A stretch of 46,186 nt of DNA from Saccharomonospora azurea NA-128 (GCF_000231055.2 NZ_CM001466.1:3090886-3137071), one strand, 5' to 3'; positions 16,544 through 25,519 are shown, counted from the stretch's first letter. Made by a program: numbers and translations. Notes: generated from the sequence alone by a model not told the origin.

Positions 16544-17710
16544 GTGCGGCGAGAGACGGGGACACCCCGCGCGGACTGGGAGAAGATCGTCGGCGAGCAG
16601 GGGCTGGTGTTCGGCACCCCCGCGCGGTACGCGACGGGTCAGCCTCGCCCGTACTGGGACGAGTCCGTGCACTACGTCTTCGACATGGCCGAGATCCTCT
16701 CGATCGAGGCGGACGTCGAACTGCTGCACTCGATGTGCCTGGAGGCCGTCGACCACGTCGTGACCGCGGAGCGGTACGCGGAGTTCGGGCTGCCCGAGTG
16801 GGTGTGGCCGCACATCGCCGAGTCGTGGCGCCGCGGCGATCCGCACGTCTACGGCCGGTTCGACGTGCGCTACGACGGTCGTAGCCCGGCGAAGCTGCTG
16901 GAGTACAACGCCGACACCCCGACCTCCCTGCTGGAGGCGGCCATCCTGCAGTGGTACTGGAAGGAAGACGTCCACCCGGACGACGACCAGTGGAACTCGC
17001 TGCACGAACAGCTCGTCGAACGCTGGCAGGCCGTGGGGGCGAAGCTCCCGTCGAACGAGGTGCACTTCAGCTGGTCGGGCGCCGACCCGACGGGCGAGGA
17101 CCACCTGACCGTGACCTACCTCCAGGAGACGGCGGCCGAAGCCGGCCTGGACACGGTGGGGCTGGCCATCGAGGAGATCGGCTGGGATCCGCTGCTCAAG
17201 CGGTTCGTCGATCTCGAAGAGGCTCCCATGGACAACATCCTGAAGCTGTACCCGTGGGAGTGGGTGATCGACGAGGAGTTCGGCCGCTACGCCGTCGAGT
17301 CGCTGCCGCAGACACTGTGGATCGAACCACTGTGGAAGATGCTGCTGTCCAACAAGGCGATCCTCGGCATCCTGTGGGAGAACTACCCGGGCCACCCGAA
17401 CCTGCTGCCCGCCTTCAACGACCAGCCCGGAATGCTCACCGAGTACGTGCGCAAGCCGAAGCTGGGTCGTGAGGGCGCCAACGTGCAGATCGTCGCTCCC
17501 GGGTACGAGACCGAGACCGGCGGCGTCTACGGTTCCGAGGGTTTCGTCTACCAGGCTTTCGATCCGCTTCCCGAGTTCGACGGCTACCGGCCCGTGCTGG
17601 GCGCCTGGATCGTCGGTGACAACGCGGCGGGTCTCGGGATTCGCGAGTCGTCCGGTCTGGTGACGGATGACGGCGCGGCCTTCGTGCCGCACCGCATACC
17701 GCAGTCGTGA
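16544..17710 (+). CDS. Glutathionylspermidine synthase-like ATP-grasp ligase (YgiC/YjfC family)
   Basis: ATP-grasp C-N ligase homologue of 388 residues, close to E. coli YgiC (386). It carries the family core KLLEYNADTPTSLLEAA (about 117-133), WKMLLSNKAILGILWE and LLPAF, with the C-terminal EGFVYQAF and GAWIVGDNAAGLGIRES characteristic of the GSP-synthase fold. The amidase domain of bifunctional GspS is absent. Actinomycetes use mycothiol rather than glutathione, so the true substrate is probably not glutathionylspermidine (inference). GTG 16544 follows the previous stop by one base, with GGGGG upstream; an earlier GTG at 16508 would overlap the previous gene. Confidence 0.9.
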   Translation: MRRETGTPRADWEKIVGEQGLVFGTPARYATGQPRPYWDESVHYVFDMAEILSIEADVELLHSMCLEAVDHVVTAERYAEFGLPEWVWPHIAESWRRGDPHVYGRFDVRYDGRSPAKLLEYNADTPTSLLEAAILQWYWKEDVHPDDDQWNSLHEQLVERWQAVGAKLPSNEVHFSWSGADPTGEDHLTVTYLQETAAEAGLDTVGLAIEEIGWDPLLKRFVDLEEAPMDNILKLYPWEWVIDEEFGRYAVESLPQTLWIEPLWKMLLSNKAILGILWENYPGHPNLLPAFNDQPGMLTEYVRKPKLGREGANVQIVAPGYETETGGVYGSEGFVYQAFDPLPEFDGYRPVLGAWIVGDNAAGLGIRESSGLVTDDGAAFVPHRIPQS

Positions 17711-17753
17711 TAGGACACGACCGCAACCTGCTCAACCGACCTGGGAGACCCTC

Positions 17754-18200
17754 GTGCTCGTCGCACTGTCCGAGAATTTCGGTACCGACCTCGCCAGGGG
17801 CATCGGGGCGATCATGCTGTACGCGATCGTCGGCCTCGTCCTCATGGTGCTCGGCTTCTACGCCATCGACCTCACCACGCCGGGCAAGCTGTCCGAACTC
17901 GTTCGCGCGGGTCTGCCGAACGCCGTGGTGATCACGGCGTCGGGTCTGGTGTCGATGGCGTTCATCGTCGTCGTGGCCATCTGGACGTCGGCGAGCGACC
18001 TGCTCGAAGGCCTGATCACCTCGCTCGTGTACGGCCTGGTGGGCATCGTCGCCCAGGTGCTGGCGGTGCGTTCGCTGGAGTGGGTCACCCGCATCGACGT
18101 GCGCTCGACGATCGAGAGCGAGAAGTACACGCCCGCGAGCTTCATCGTGGCCGCCGCGCACCTGGCGTTGGGCCTCGTGGTCGCGGTCGCCATCTCCTGA
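17754..18200 (+). CDS. DUF350 membrane protein (YjfL-like)
   Basis: Integral membrane protein of 148 residues with four predicted helices (about 16-38, 53-78, 84-107, 126-147), matching DUF350/YjfL in size and layout. Helix 1 carries GAIMLYAIVGLVLMVLGFYA, and helix ends have the family-type DLTTPGKL and a short acidic turn. GTG 17754 is chosen because GGGAG precedes it at 6-8 nt. It lies 43 bases after the ATP-grasp gene; in E. coli yjfL, yjfM and yjfC form the same trio. The function is not established; the trio suggests modification or transport of a small amine or peptide at the membrane (inference). Confidence 0.88.
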   Translation: MLVALSENFGTDLARGIGAIMLYAIVGLVLMVLGFYAIDLTTPGKLSELVRAGLPNAVVITASGLVSMAFIVVVAIWTSASDLLEGLITSLVYGLVGIVAQVLAVRSLEWVTRIDVRSTIESEKYTPASFIVAAAHLALGLVVAVAIS

Positions 18201-18238
18201 CGCCGGCGTCCGGGCATCCAGGCCGTCCAGGCCGACCG

Positions 18239-18277
18239 AGTCCCGCGAGTCCCCGATCCATCGGGGGCCGCGGGACT
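18239..18277 (+). terminator. Strong hairpin ending the YgiB-like/ATP-grasp/DUF350 operon
   Basis: The outer arms AGTCCCGCG and CGCGGGACT are perfect complements and enclose an inner stem CCCCGAT/ATCGGGG. There is no T-run, as is common for actinobacterial hairpin terminators. It lies 39 bases after the DUF350 stop. Confidence 0.75.
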
Positions 18278-18330
18278 ACTCGTCGGTATCGCCTTGGTCT
18301 CCAAAACCCGGTTCGGGGGAAAACCTCCAC

Positions 18331-18336
18331 TACGGT
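18331..18336 (+). promoter_or_regulatory. Putative -10 box of haloalkane dehalogenase (leaderless)
   Basis: TACGGT, then 6 nt, then GTG 18343. No ribosome-binding site is visible, consistent with a leaderless transcript. Confidence 0.45.
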
Positions 18337-18342
18337 GTCTCC

Positions 18343-19263
18343 GTGCGGTTACTGCGGACACCCGAAGACCGATTCGACGACCTGCCCGATTTCGATTTGC
18401 CCGCCTTCCACGCGGACGTCGACCACCCGATGGACGGCATCATCAGAATCGGCTACGTGGAAGCCGGCCCGCCCGACGGTCCGACCGTGTTGCTGCTGCA
18501 CGGCGAACCGAGTTGGTCCTACCTCTACCGGCGGATGGTGCCGGTGCTCGCCGAGGCCGGGATCCGCGCCGTCGCGCCCGACCTCGTGGGGTTCGGACGC
18601 TCCGACAAGCCGGCCGACGTCGCCGACCACACCTACGCACGCCACGTCGAGTGGATGCGGGCGTTCGCGTTCGACGCCCTCGACCTGCGTGACGTGGTCC
18701 TCGTGGGACAGGACTGGGGCGGCCTGATCGGACTGCGGCTCGTCGCGGAGAACCTCGACCGGTTCGCGGGCGTCGTCGCGGCCAACACCGGACTGCCCAC
18801 AGGGGACCAGTCGATGCCCGCGTCGTGGTGGGCGTTCCACGACGCGGTGCAGAACGCGCCCGTGCTCGACATCGCCCGGTTCGTGCAGTCGGGGTGCACC
18901 CGCACGCTGACCGAGGCGGAGCGGGCCGCCTACGACGCGCCGTTTCCCAACGAGATGTACAAGGCCGGTCCGCGCGCGATGCCGGGGCTGGTGCCCACCA
19001 GGCCCGACGACGAGGCGTCGCAGGCCAACCGCGCCGCGTGGAAGACGCTGGCGGGATCGACGCTGCCGTTCTTGTGCGCGTTCTCCGACGGCGACCCGAT
19101 CACGGCGGGCATGGAGCCGATCCTGCGGCGGACCATGCCGGGGGCGGCGAACCTGCGACACCCGACCATCACGGGAGCGGGTCACTTCCTGCAGGAGGAC
19201 AAGGGCGAGGAGTTGGCGGGCATCGTGGCCGAGTTCGTGCACGGAGTGAGGGCGCGGAGCTGA
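18343..19263 (+). CDS. Haloalkane dehalogenase, HLD-I type alpha/beta-hydrolase
   Basis: Alpha/beta-hydrolase of 306 residues that would replace halogen in haloalkanes with hydroxyl. The start MRLLRTPEDRF, oxyanion motif LLHGEPSWSYLYR (51-63), nucleophile Asp124 followed by halide-binding Trp125 in VGQDWGG (121-127), likely acid Asp249 (FSDGDPIT) and base His281 (GAGHFLQED) fit subfamily I, as in DhlA (Asp124/Trp125 at the same numbers) and mycobacterial DmbB. The second halide-binding residue is probably one of Trp162/163. The natural substrate is unknown; many such enzymes are housekeeping hydrolases. It is a monocistron between a terminator and serS. Confidence 0.9.
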   Translation: MRLLRTPEDRFDDLPDFDLPAFHADVDHPMDGIIRIGYVEAGPPDGPTVLLLHGEPSWSYLYRRMVPVLAEAGIRAVAPDLVGFGRSDKPADVADHTYARHVEWMRAFAFDALDLRDVVLVGQDWGGLIGLRLVAENLDRFAGVVAANTGLPTGDQSMPASWWAFHDAVQNAPVLDIARFVQSGCTRTLTEAERAAYDAPFPNEMYKAGPRAMPGLVPTRPDDEASQANRAAWKTLAGSTLPFLCAFSDGDPITAGMEPILRRTMPGAANLRHPTITGAGHFLQEDKGEELAGIVAEFVHGVRARS

Positions 19264-19331
19264 CCGCGCCGACGGACGGGAAATCGGCGAAAACGAGTGA
19301 CCGGGTTGGCGGGGTGCGACAGGCCCCGGTC

Positions 19332-19337
19332 TAGGCT
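19332..19337 (+). promoter_or_regulatory. Putative -10 box of serS (leaderless)
   Basis: TAGGCT followed by 8 nt and GTG 19346, without a ribosome site. A TTGGCG at 19306-19311 is a possible but widely spaced -35. Confidence 0.5.
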
Positions 19338-19345
19338 GGCTAACC

Positions 19346-20611
19346 GTGATTGACCTGAGGACTCTGCGCGAGGAACCGGACGTCGTGCGCGCGTCGCAGC
19401 GCGCCCGCGGTGAGGACGTCGGCGTTGTGGACAGGTTGCTGTCCCTCGATGCCAGGCGCAGGTCCGCGATCGCCACCGCCGACAACCTCCGCGCCGAACA
19501 GAAGCAGCTCGGCAAGCGCATCGGCAAGGCGTCCGGGGAGGAGCGCGAGTCGCTGCTCGCGCGCGGCAAGGAACTCGCCGCCCAGGTCAAGGCCGCCGAA
19601 GCCGAGCAGAAGCGGGCGGGCGAGGAGTTCGACGAGCTCCACCGCGTGGTCCCGAACGTCGTGCACCCGGAGGTGCCGGCGGGCGGTGAGGACGACTTCG
19701 TGGTGCTCAAGCACGTGGGCACCCCCCGGGAGTTCGACTTCACGCCGAAGGACCACCTGGAGCTGGGCGAGACTCTCGGTGCCCTCGACATGGAGCGCGG
19801 GGCCAAGGTGTCGGGTGCCCGCTTCTACTTCCTCACCGGGATCGGCGCCCGGCTGCAGCTCGCCCTGCTGAACATGGCGGCGGCACAGGCGGTGGAGAAC
19901 GGCTTCCAGCTGATGATCCCGCCGGTGCTCGTGCGGCCCGAGGTCATGGCCGGGACGGGTTTCCTCGGCGCGCACTCCTCGGAGGTGTACCGCCTGCCCG
20001 ACGACGACCTGTACCTGGTCGGGACGTCGGAGGTGCCGCTCGCCGGGTACCACTCGGACGAGATCGTCGACCTGTCGGCCGGCCCGCTGCGGTACGCGGG
20101 GTGGTCGTCGTGCTTCCGCCGCGAGGCGGGCTCCTACGGCAAGGACACCCGGGGCATCATCCGCGTCCACCAGTTCGACAAGGTGGAGATGTTCGTCTTC
20201 TGCACCCCGGACGAGGCCGAGGCCGAACACGCGAAGCTGCTCGCGTGGGAGGAGGAGATGCTCGCGAAGATCGAGGTGCCCTACCGGGTGATCGACACCG
20301 CGGCGGGCGACCTCGGTACCAGTGCCGCGCGCAAGTACGACTGCGAGGCGTGGGTGCCCACCCAGCAGGCGTACCGCGAGCTGACGTCGACGTCGAACTG
20401 CACGACGTTCCAGGCGCGCAGGTTGTCGGTGCGCTACCGGGACGAGGACGGGCGCCCGCAGATCGCGGCGACGTTGAACGGCACGCTCGCCACCACGCGC
20501 TGGATCGTGGCCATCCTGGAGAACCACCAGCAGCCCGACGGTTCGGTGCGCGTGCCGGAGGCGATGCGTCCGTTCCTCGGTGGACTGTCCGTTCTCGAAC
20601 CGAAGGCCTGA
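19346..20611 (+). CDS. serS: Seryl-tRNA synthetase
   Basis: Class II aminoacyl-tRNA synthetase that charges tRNA-Ser, 421 residues as expected. The N-terminal tRNA-binding coiled-coil arm (about 28-105) is rich in Arg, Glu and Ala. The catalytic core shows [10 protein letters not shown], motif 2 [20 protein letters not shown], serine-site residues in KYDCEAW and [13 protein letters not shown], and motif 3 [20 protein letters not shown] 19346 gives the standard N-terminus ([12 protein letters not shown]). It is followed after 76 bases by a lipoprotein gene with its own promoter-like box. Confidence 0.98.
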   Translation: MIDLRTLREEPDVVRASQRARGEDVGVVDRLLSLDARRRSAIATADNLRAEQKQLGKRIGKASGEERESLLARGKELAAQVKAAEAEQKRAGEEFDELHRVVPNVVHPEVPAGGEDDFVVLKHVGTPREFDFTPKDHLELGETLGALDMERGAKVSGARFYFLTGIGARLQLALLNMAAAQAVENGFQLMIPPVLVRPEVMAGTGFLGAHSSEVYRLPDDDLYLVGTSEVPLAGYHSDEIVDLSAGPLRYAGWSSCFRREAGSYGKDTRGIIRVHQFDKVEMFVFCTPDEAEAEHAKLLAWEEEMLAKIEVPYRVIDTAAGDLGTSAARKYDCEAWVPTQQAYRELTSTSNCTTFQARRLSVRYRDEDGRPQIAATLNGTLATTRWIVAILENHQQPDGSVRVPEAMRPFLGGLSVLEPKA

Positions 20612-20654
20612 TTCGAGCTTTCCGCAGGTCGTCCCACGATCGGGTTCGGCGCAC

Positions 20655-20660
20655 TAGTCT
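20655..20660 (+). promoter_or_regulatory. Putative -10 box of the DUF3558 lipoprotein gene
   Basis: TAGTCT, 27 nt before GTG 20688. The predicted short leader contains the ribosome site GGGAGG. Confidence 0.45.
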
Positions 20661-20687
20661 GTGCCGGAAGGCGATCCGGGAGGTCTC

Positions 20688-21659
20688 GTGCGGGGGAGTG
20701 TCTTCGCCGTTCTGAGTTGCGCGACGGTGTTGCTGGCGGGATGCACGACCACGGTGACGGGCACGCCGGAACCGGCGTCGCCTCCCAGCGGTGAGGCCCA
20801 GGCGGTCGCGGGCGAGCCGTGCGAGTTGCTGACGCCGGAGGAGGCCGCCGCTCTCGACTACGAGGACGAGGGCGCGTTCACCGCGGGCGATCCCGGGCAG
20901 TTGCTGCCCTCGTTCTGTACCTGGTCGCCTCTGTACGACGACGTGGGCCGGGACTCGCTCGACGTGTACTTCTCCGTCGACATCCCCCTCACCGACTACA
21001 TGGCCGGTGTGGCGCCGGAGTGGGAGAAGGAGATCGGTGGGCTGACGTGGGCGCGCTATCCGAGCACGGTGGGCGGTGAGTCGCTGTGCTCGCTCGTCAC
21101 CGAGCTCTCGCCCTCGTCGTTCGTGCTGATCATGAGCAGCGACTTCGCGGACGAGTCGCAGGCCTGTGAGCAGGCCGAGGAAGTGGCGCCGTTCGTGTCC
21201 TCCCACCTGCCCGGCGGTGCGCCCGCGACGATCGAACCACGGGAGCCGAGTCCGCTGGAGTCGGTCGACCCGTGCTCGCTGCTGACCGCCGAGCAGGCGG
21301 AGGAACTCGGTCGGCGGGGCGACGGCGACTTTCTCGAGGCGCAGGACTCGCTGCCCGCGCGGTGCGAGTGGATCGCCGCCGACGGTGACCGGCGGAACTC
21401 CACGCTGGTGACCGTCGCTCCGGACCGACCTCTCCCGGAATTCCCGCTGGACACGGAGCCGAAGGAGGTCGAGGAGGGCGACCGCACCTGGCTGGTGTAT
21501 CCCGCGTCGATCCCGGGGCTGTGTCAGGCCGACCTCCCCGTCACGGACCACTCCTACGTCGCCATCACTGTCGTCCAAGGCGACGTCGAGGAGGACGAAC
21601 TGTGCGCGATGGTCGAGGACACGATCCCGTTCGTGACGGAGAACCTGCCGGAGTCGTGA
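20688..21659 (+). CDS. DUF3558-type lipoprotein with two tandem domains
   Basis: Exported lipoprotein of 323 residues. The signal peptide ends in lipobox LLAGC (lipid-modified Cys near residue 19), followed by a Pro/Ser linker. Two DUF3558-like repeats follow: CELLTPEEAAAL (starting near residue 45) and CSLLTAEQAEEL (near 195), each with downstream partner cysteines (SFCTW, SLCSL; ARCEW, GLCQADL). GTG 20688 has GGGAGG 4-9 nt upstream and gives a compact signal peptide, better than the GTG at 20661. The function of the family is unknown. The next gene is a convergent protein of the same architecture. Confidence 0.85.
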   Translation: MRGSVFAVLSCATVLLAGCTTTVTGTPEPASPPSGEAQAVAGEPCELLTPEEAAALDYEDEGAFTAGDPGQLLPSFCTWSPLYDDVGRDSLDVYFSVDIPLTDYMAGVAPEWEKEIGGLTWARYPSTVGGESLCSLVTELSPSSFVLIMSSDFADESQACEQAEEVAPFVSSHLPGGAPATIEPREPSPLESVDPCSLLTAEQAEELGRRGDGDFLEAQDSLPARCEWIAADGDRRNSTLVTVAPDRPLPEFPLDTEPKEVEEGDRTWLVYPASIPGLCQADLPVTDHSYVAITVVQGDVEEDELCAMVEDTIPFVTENLPES

Positions 21660-21690
21660 GCACGACCGTGTGGGGTGCACGGCCGGGCTC
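21658..21690. terminator. Imperfect hairpin between convergent lipoprotein genes
   Basis: GAGCACGACCGTG (21658-21670) pairs with CACGGCCGGGCTC (21678-21690) at 11 of 13 positions around a 7-nt loop. It starts on the stop codon of the plus-strand gene and could terminate both strands. Confidence 0.5.
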
Positions 21691-21706
21691 ACGCTCGGCG
21701 ATCGCG

Positions 21707-22690
21707 CTATCCGCGGAACGCGGGCAGCTTCGGCCACAGGAGCTCGGCGATCCACTCGGCGCTCTCGCAGCGGTCCGGATCGAACGACACGGTGCTGAGT
21801 GTGACCATCTCGCGCTCGTGGGGGCGGCTCTCGGAGAACCGGATGTGTGGTGTGCTCACCCGGCAGCCGTACTCGAGTGGGCGCACCTCGGTCGGACGGC
21901 CCGCGATCGTCGTCGTGAACTCCGACAGATCGGTCAGATCAACCCCGAAGCTGAGTTCCACCGTGGCCCTCTTGAGGCCACTGCCCAACGAGCAGCCGTG
22001 GTTGTCCAGGTGTTCGTAGGACTCGATGCCGTCCTCGAACAACGCCGGGACGCCGGCCTCGTCCAGCAGCTCGCACGCGTCCGACTCCGCGAGTGATCCC
22101 GGCCGGAAGGACTGGGTGGGCGCGGCCTCCGACAGGACGGTCGTCTGTACCGCGTCGGTGACAGCGTCGGCGACCTCGCAGAGGCCGTCGTGATCACTGT
22201 GCTCGACGTCCGTGGGAGGTACCGCGGTGATCTGCAGAGTGATGTCGTCGGCGAACGTCAGAGCGCGCACACATCCGTCGTCCTCGATCTCGATGCTCTG
22301 CCTGCGCAGGGAACGCGACACCTCGACGTCCTCCGAGGGCCAGACGACGTTGTCGCTGTTGTCGAACAGATCGCCGACGCTCACCCACAGGCTCGTGGTG
22401 GCGGTGACGCCGATCGAGCAGTGTTGGAAGCCCGGGACCGTGAAGTCGACCTCGGCATCGGCTTTTTCGAGGGCCGTGCCCAGGGCCTTCTCGTCGAGGA
22501 GGGCGCAGAAGTCGACGGCGGTGAGGTCGCCGAGGGCGGCCTCGGCCGTGAGTGGAGGTTCCTGCGCGGTGGTCGACGCGGTGTCGGAGGAAGGGCCTTC
22601 GGTCGGCTCCGGCGGTTCCGACGCGCCGCAGGCCGCGGTGAGGAGTGCCGCCAGCGTGGCGGCGACAAGTCCGGAATGTTTTGTGAGCAC
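21707..22690 (-). CDS. DUF3558-type lipoprotein, tandem domains
   Basis: Predicted lipoprotein of 327 residues. The signal sequence with lipobox LTAAC (Cys at 21) is followed by an acidic Thr/Ser/Pro linker and two cysteine-containing repeats: DFCALLDEKAL (near 60) and DACELLDEAGV (near 203). These parallel the tandem repeats of the neighbouring lipoprotein, although the rest has diverged. GTG 22690 is the only start that keeps the signal peptide; no clear ribosome site is seen. It is convergent with the 20688 gene and divergent from the GT-C gene. Probably displayed on the outer face of the cell membrane; role unknown. Confidence 0.8.
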   Translation of the reverse strand: MLTKHSGLVAATLAALLTAACGASEPPEPTEGPSSDTASTTAQEPPLTAEAALGDLTAVDFCALLDEKALGTALEKADAEVDFTVPGFQHCSIGVTATTSLWVSVGDLFDNSDNVVWPSEDVEVSRSLRRQSIEIEDDGCVRALTFADDITLQITAVPPTDVEHSDHDGLCEVADAVTDAVQTTVLSEAAPTQSFRPGSLAESDACELLDEAGVPALFEDGIESYEHLDNHGCSLGSGLKRATVELSFGVDLTDLSEFTTTIAGRPTEVRPLEYGCRVSTPHIRFSESRPHEREMVTLSTVSFDPDRCESAEWIAELLWPKLPAFRG

Positions 22691-22889
22691 GATTCGCTTA
22701 TCGGCCGGGCGGCCAGGACGTGACCTGCCGTGCCTGCTTCGTGATGATCACGAGAGGCGAGCGTTGCCTCCCACGTGACCGGGGACGATGCGCTCACACC
22801 CGGCCCGACACGGCCCGTCGGGTGACCCCGCGCCGTCGGGAAGCGAGTAGCTTTCTGACTGAGGGTGCGATGCTCGGAGCAGGCGGGGT

Positions 22890-24614
22890 GTGGTGGTGAC
22901 AGCGGTCACGTTCGTGGCGTGGCTCGTCTTGGCCGTGGTGTTGGTCATCGGGTGGCCGCGCATCAACGCGCAGCGGTCCTGGCGGTTCGCCGCGCTGGGG
23001 CTGACGCTGCTGCTGTCGCTGTTCCACCAGCTCGTGTACGCCACCGTCGCCGGTGACGCCTACGTCACCTTCCGCTACGCGCGCAACCTCGCCGACGGCC
23101 ACGGCCCGGTCTACAACATCGGCGAGTACGTCGAGGGTTACGCGAACTTCCTGTGGATGCTCCTGGTCGCCGTGCCGGGCACGGTGTCCGACGACCCGGG
23201 CGTCATCGTGGCCACCGGCGTCGTCCTGGGTGTCGCGAGCGCGCTCGGTTGTGTGCTGCTCGCGTACACGCTGACGAACCGGATCGTGCGCCTGGCCCAG
23301 CCGGGCGGCCCGGGACTGCCGGGACTCGGCGTCCTGGCCGCCGCGCTGACGGCCGCCGCGAGCTCGCTGGCCGCCTACGGCGCGTCGGGGGTCGAGGCGC
23401 CACTGTTCGTCCTGCTCACGCTCACGCTGTGTCTCGCGTTGACCTCCGGGCGGGCGGTCGTGGCCGGGGTGACGGTGGCCCTGGCGGTCATGACGCGGCC
23501 GGAGGCACTCGTCTTCGCTGTCGTCGGCCTCGCGTGGTTCGTGGTGGAAGCCGTGCGCGGCAGGCGGGCCGGGACGGCCGCCGTGGCCTACCTGGCCGGT
23601 GCGGCCGTGCTGCTGGTGCCTTGGACGGTGTGGCGTCTCACCGTCTACGAACACCTGCTGCCGAACCTCGTCGTGTCACGGTGGAACGGCTCCTGGTCGA
23701 ACCGGCTGGCGAGCGGCTGGGACTACGTGGGCGGGTTCGCGCTGGCCTACCAGGCGTTCGTCGCGCTCGCCGTGGTCGCGATCGCGCTTCTGCTGACCCG
23801 CCGGGGGCTGCCTCCGAGCGTGCTCCGCGCCCGCTCCGTCATGTGGTTGCTGGTCGCGCTCGCGGTCGGCCACGTCGCGGCCGTGCTCGTGTCCGGCGGC
23901 GGGTTGATGCCGGTGTGGCGCCTGCTCTCCCCGGTGCCCGTGCTGCTGGCGGTGCTCGGCACGGCGGCGTACGGGTTGTTCGTCGTGACCAGCCCGGCGA
24001 AGACCGCCCCGGCGTCGTCCGCGGACCCGGACCCGGACGGGGAGAACGCTCGCGAACCGCTCGTGCGCAGGCGGACGGTGCCCGTGGTGGCGATGGTGCT
24101 CTGCGGCTTGTCGCTCGTGGTGACGGTCGTCCATCCCCGGGCGCTGCCCGCGATGGACGAGCTGAGGACGTCGGCGACCCAGCTCGCGGAGATCGGTCGG
24201 TGGTTCCACACGTCGCTGCCGCCGGGCACGGTGATCAGCACCCACAACACGGGCGCGCTGGCCTACGAGGCGGGCCCGGCGATCGTCGTGGTGGACGTGT
24301 TCGGGCGCACCGACGAGCACATCGCCCGCGAGGGCACGCCGATGGAGATGGCGACCCGCGGGGTGTACGTCGCGCGGGACTTCGACTACGTCGTCAACGA
24401 ACGCGCACCGGCGGTGGCGATCGACGACACCGGGTTCACGACGTCCCAGCAGTGCGGCATCAACCCGGCGTACGCGGGGCTCTACGAGGTGGCGAGCTTC
24501 CGCCGCGAGAGCACGCCGTACTGGGTGTCGGTGTACGTGCGGCGGGTCGCCGCCACGCATCTGATCCAGCTCCTCGACCGGCACTCCGCCTTCACGTACG
24601 TCTCGTGCCTGTAG
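22890..24614 (+). CDS. GT-C family membrane glycosyltransferase, AftB-like
   Basis: Polytopic membrane protein of 574 residues with about 10-11 hydrophobic helices and a soluble C-terminal domain from about 425. After helix 1-2 comes an external loop GDAYVTFRYARNLADGHGPV and then GEYVEGYANFLWML, the arrangement of GT-C enzymes using polyprenyl-phosphate sugars, and reminiscent of AftB (DDGLIxxRxxRNL). The usual acidic pair is a single Asp here (GDA). It may add terminal arabinofuranose or mannose to an envelope glycan; donor and acceptor are not determinable. Start is one of three consecutive GTG codons (22890, 22893, 22896). A TAGCTT box lies about 40 nt upstream. Confidence 0.78.
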   Translation: MVVTAVTFVAWLVLAVVLVIGWPRINAQRSWRFAALGLTLLLSLFHQLVYATVAGDAYVTFRYARNLADGHGPVYNIGEYVEGYANFLWMLLVAVPGTVSDDPGVIVATGVVLGVASALGCVLLAYTLTNRIVRLAQPGGPGLPGLGVLAAALTAAASSLAAYGASGVEAPLFVLLTLTLCLALTSGRAVVAGVTVALAVMTRPEALVFAVVGLAWFVVEAVRGRRAGTAAVAYLAGAAVLLVPWTVWRLTVYEHLLPNLVVSRWNGSWSNRLASGWDYVGGFALAYQAFVALAVVAIALLLTRRGLPPSVLRARSVMWLLVALAVGHVAAVLVSGGGLMPVWRLLSPVPVLLAVLGTAAYGLFVVTSPAKTAPASSADPDPDGENAREPLVRRRTVPVVAMVLCGLSLVVTVVHPRALPAMDELRTSATQLAEIGRWFHTSLPPGTVISTHNTGALAYEAGPAIVVVDVFGRTDEHIAREGTPMEMATRGVYVARDFDYVVNERAPAVAIDDTGFTTSQQCGINPAYAGLYEVASFRRESTPYWVSVYVRRVAATHLIQLLDRHSAFTYVSCL

Positions 24615-24638
24615 CGCCGACTCCCTGGATCGCGGCGG

Positions 24639-25454
24639 TCAGAACCAGCGCTCCAGCACCTGTGCCACACCGTGCTCGGCGTTGGAGGCGGTGACCTCGT
24701 CGGCGGCCTCCAGCACGGTCGGGTGGGCGTTGGCGACGGCGACGCCGTGCCCCGTCCAGGTGAGCATCGGCAGGTCGTTCGGCATGTCGCCGAACGAGAT
24801 CGTCTCCTGCGCCGACACGCCCAGCCGCTCGGCGACGTCGGCGAGCCCGCTCGCCTTCGTGATCCCCGGCGAGGAGATCTCGATCAGACCACCGCCCGTG
24901 GAGAAGGTGATGTGCACGCTGTCGCCCAACACACTGCGTGCGGCGACGGCCATCTCGTCCGACGTCATCTTGCGGTGGCTGACCAGCAGTTTCACCGCCG
25001 GGTGACCGAGCACCTCCGCGCGGTGGGCCTCGACTCCCTCGCCGTCCTGCCACGGGTTGTGGTAGTCGGCCTCGATCACGAAGTTGCGCAGGTCGTCGTC
25101 CACCGCCTTGGTGCCGATGCGCTCGGCCGCCAGAGTGCAGCCGGGCAGCGCGTGGTCGAGCGCCTCGGCCAGGTCGTTGAGGTGTACCGGGTCGAGCCGG
25201 CCGGGGACGTCGACGACCCGGTCCTCGCTGATGTCATACAGCACGGCGCCGTTCGCGCACACGGCGTACCCGGTGAGGCCGGTGGCCTCCGCGACCGGCG
25301 GGATCCAGCGCGGTGGCCTGCCGGTCACGAGAATGACCGGGACACCGTCGTCGACCGCGCGGGCGACGACGTCAGCGGTTCGGGGCGCAACCTGCTCCAT
25401 CGGGGTGAGCAGGGTGCCGTCCACGTCAGAGGCGATCAGGCGGGGCTTCTCCAC
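24639..25454 (-). CDS. HAD-superfamily Cof-type phosphatase
   Basis: Haloacid-dehalogenase phosphatase of 271 residues, Cof/IIB type. Motif I is ASDVDGTLL with the nucleophile and acid Asp near residues 8 and 10, motif II VILVTGRPP, motif III Lys in PAVKLLV or GITKASGL, and motif IV FGDMPNDLPML. A large C2 cap lies between motifs II and III (about 85-195). Such enzymes dephosphorylate sugar phosphates or flavin precursors in the cytosol; the substrate is not readable. GTG 25454 (VEKPRLIASDVDG) gives the standard short N-terminus. It is tail-to-tail with the GT-C gene, 24 bases apart. Confidence 0.9.
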   Translation of the reverse strand: MEKPRLIASDVDGTLLTPMEQVAPRTADVVARAVDDGVPVILVTGRPPRWIPPVAEATGLTGYAVCANGAVLYDISEDRVVDVPGRLDPVHLNDLAEALDHALPGCTLAAERIGTKAVDDDLRNFVIEADYHNPWQDGEGVEAHRAEVLGHPAVKLLVSHRKMTSDEMAVAARSVLGDSVHITFSTGGGLIEISSPGITKASGLADVAERLGVSAQETISFGDMPNDLPMLTWTGHGVAVANAHPTVLEAADEVTASNAEHGVAQVLERWF

Positions 25455-25506
25455 GCCACCAGTTTCCCAGATCGTGCCCACGCTGCGGGGTGTCGTGTTT
25501 CACCGA

Positions 25507-25512
25507 TAGCGT
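25507..25512 (+). promoter_or_regulatory. Putative -10 box of LLM oxidoreductase (leaderless)
   Basis: TAGCGT, then 7 nt, then GTG 25520. No ribosome site is visible. Confidence 0.45.
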
Positions 25513-25519
25513 CGACGGC

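Noticed and set aside
22804-22822. CCCGAC/GTCGGG inverted repeat upstream of the GT-C gene
   Set aside because: 6-bp arms in GC-rich sequence are expected by chance; no link to a gene signal.
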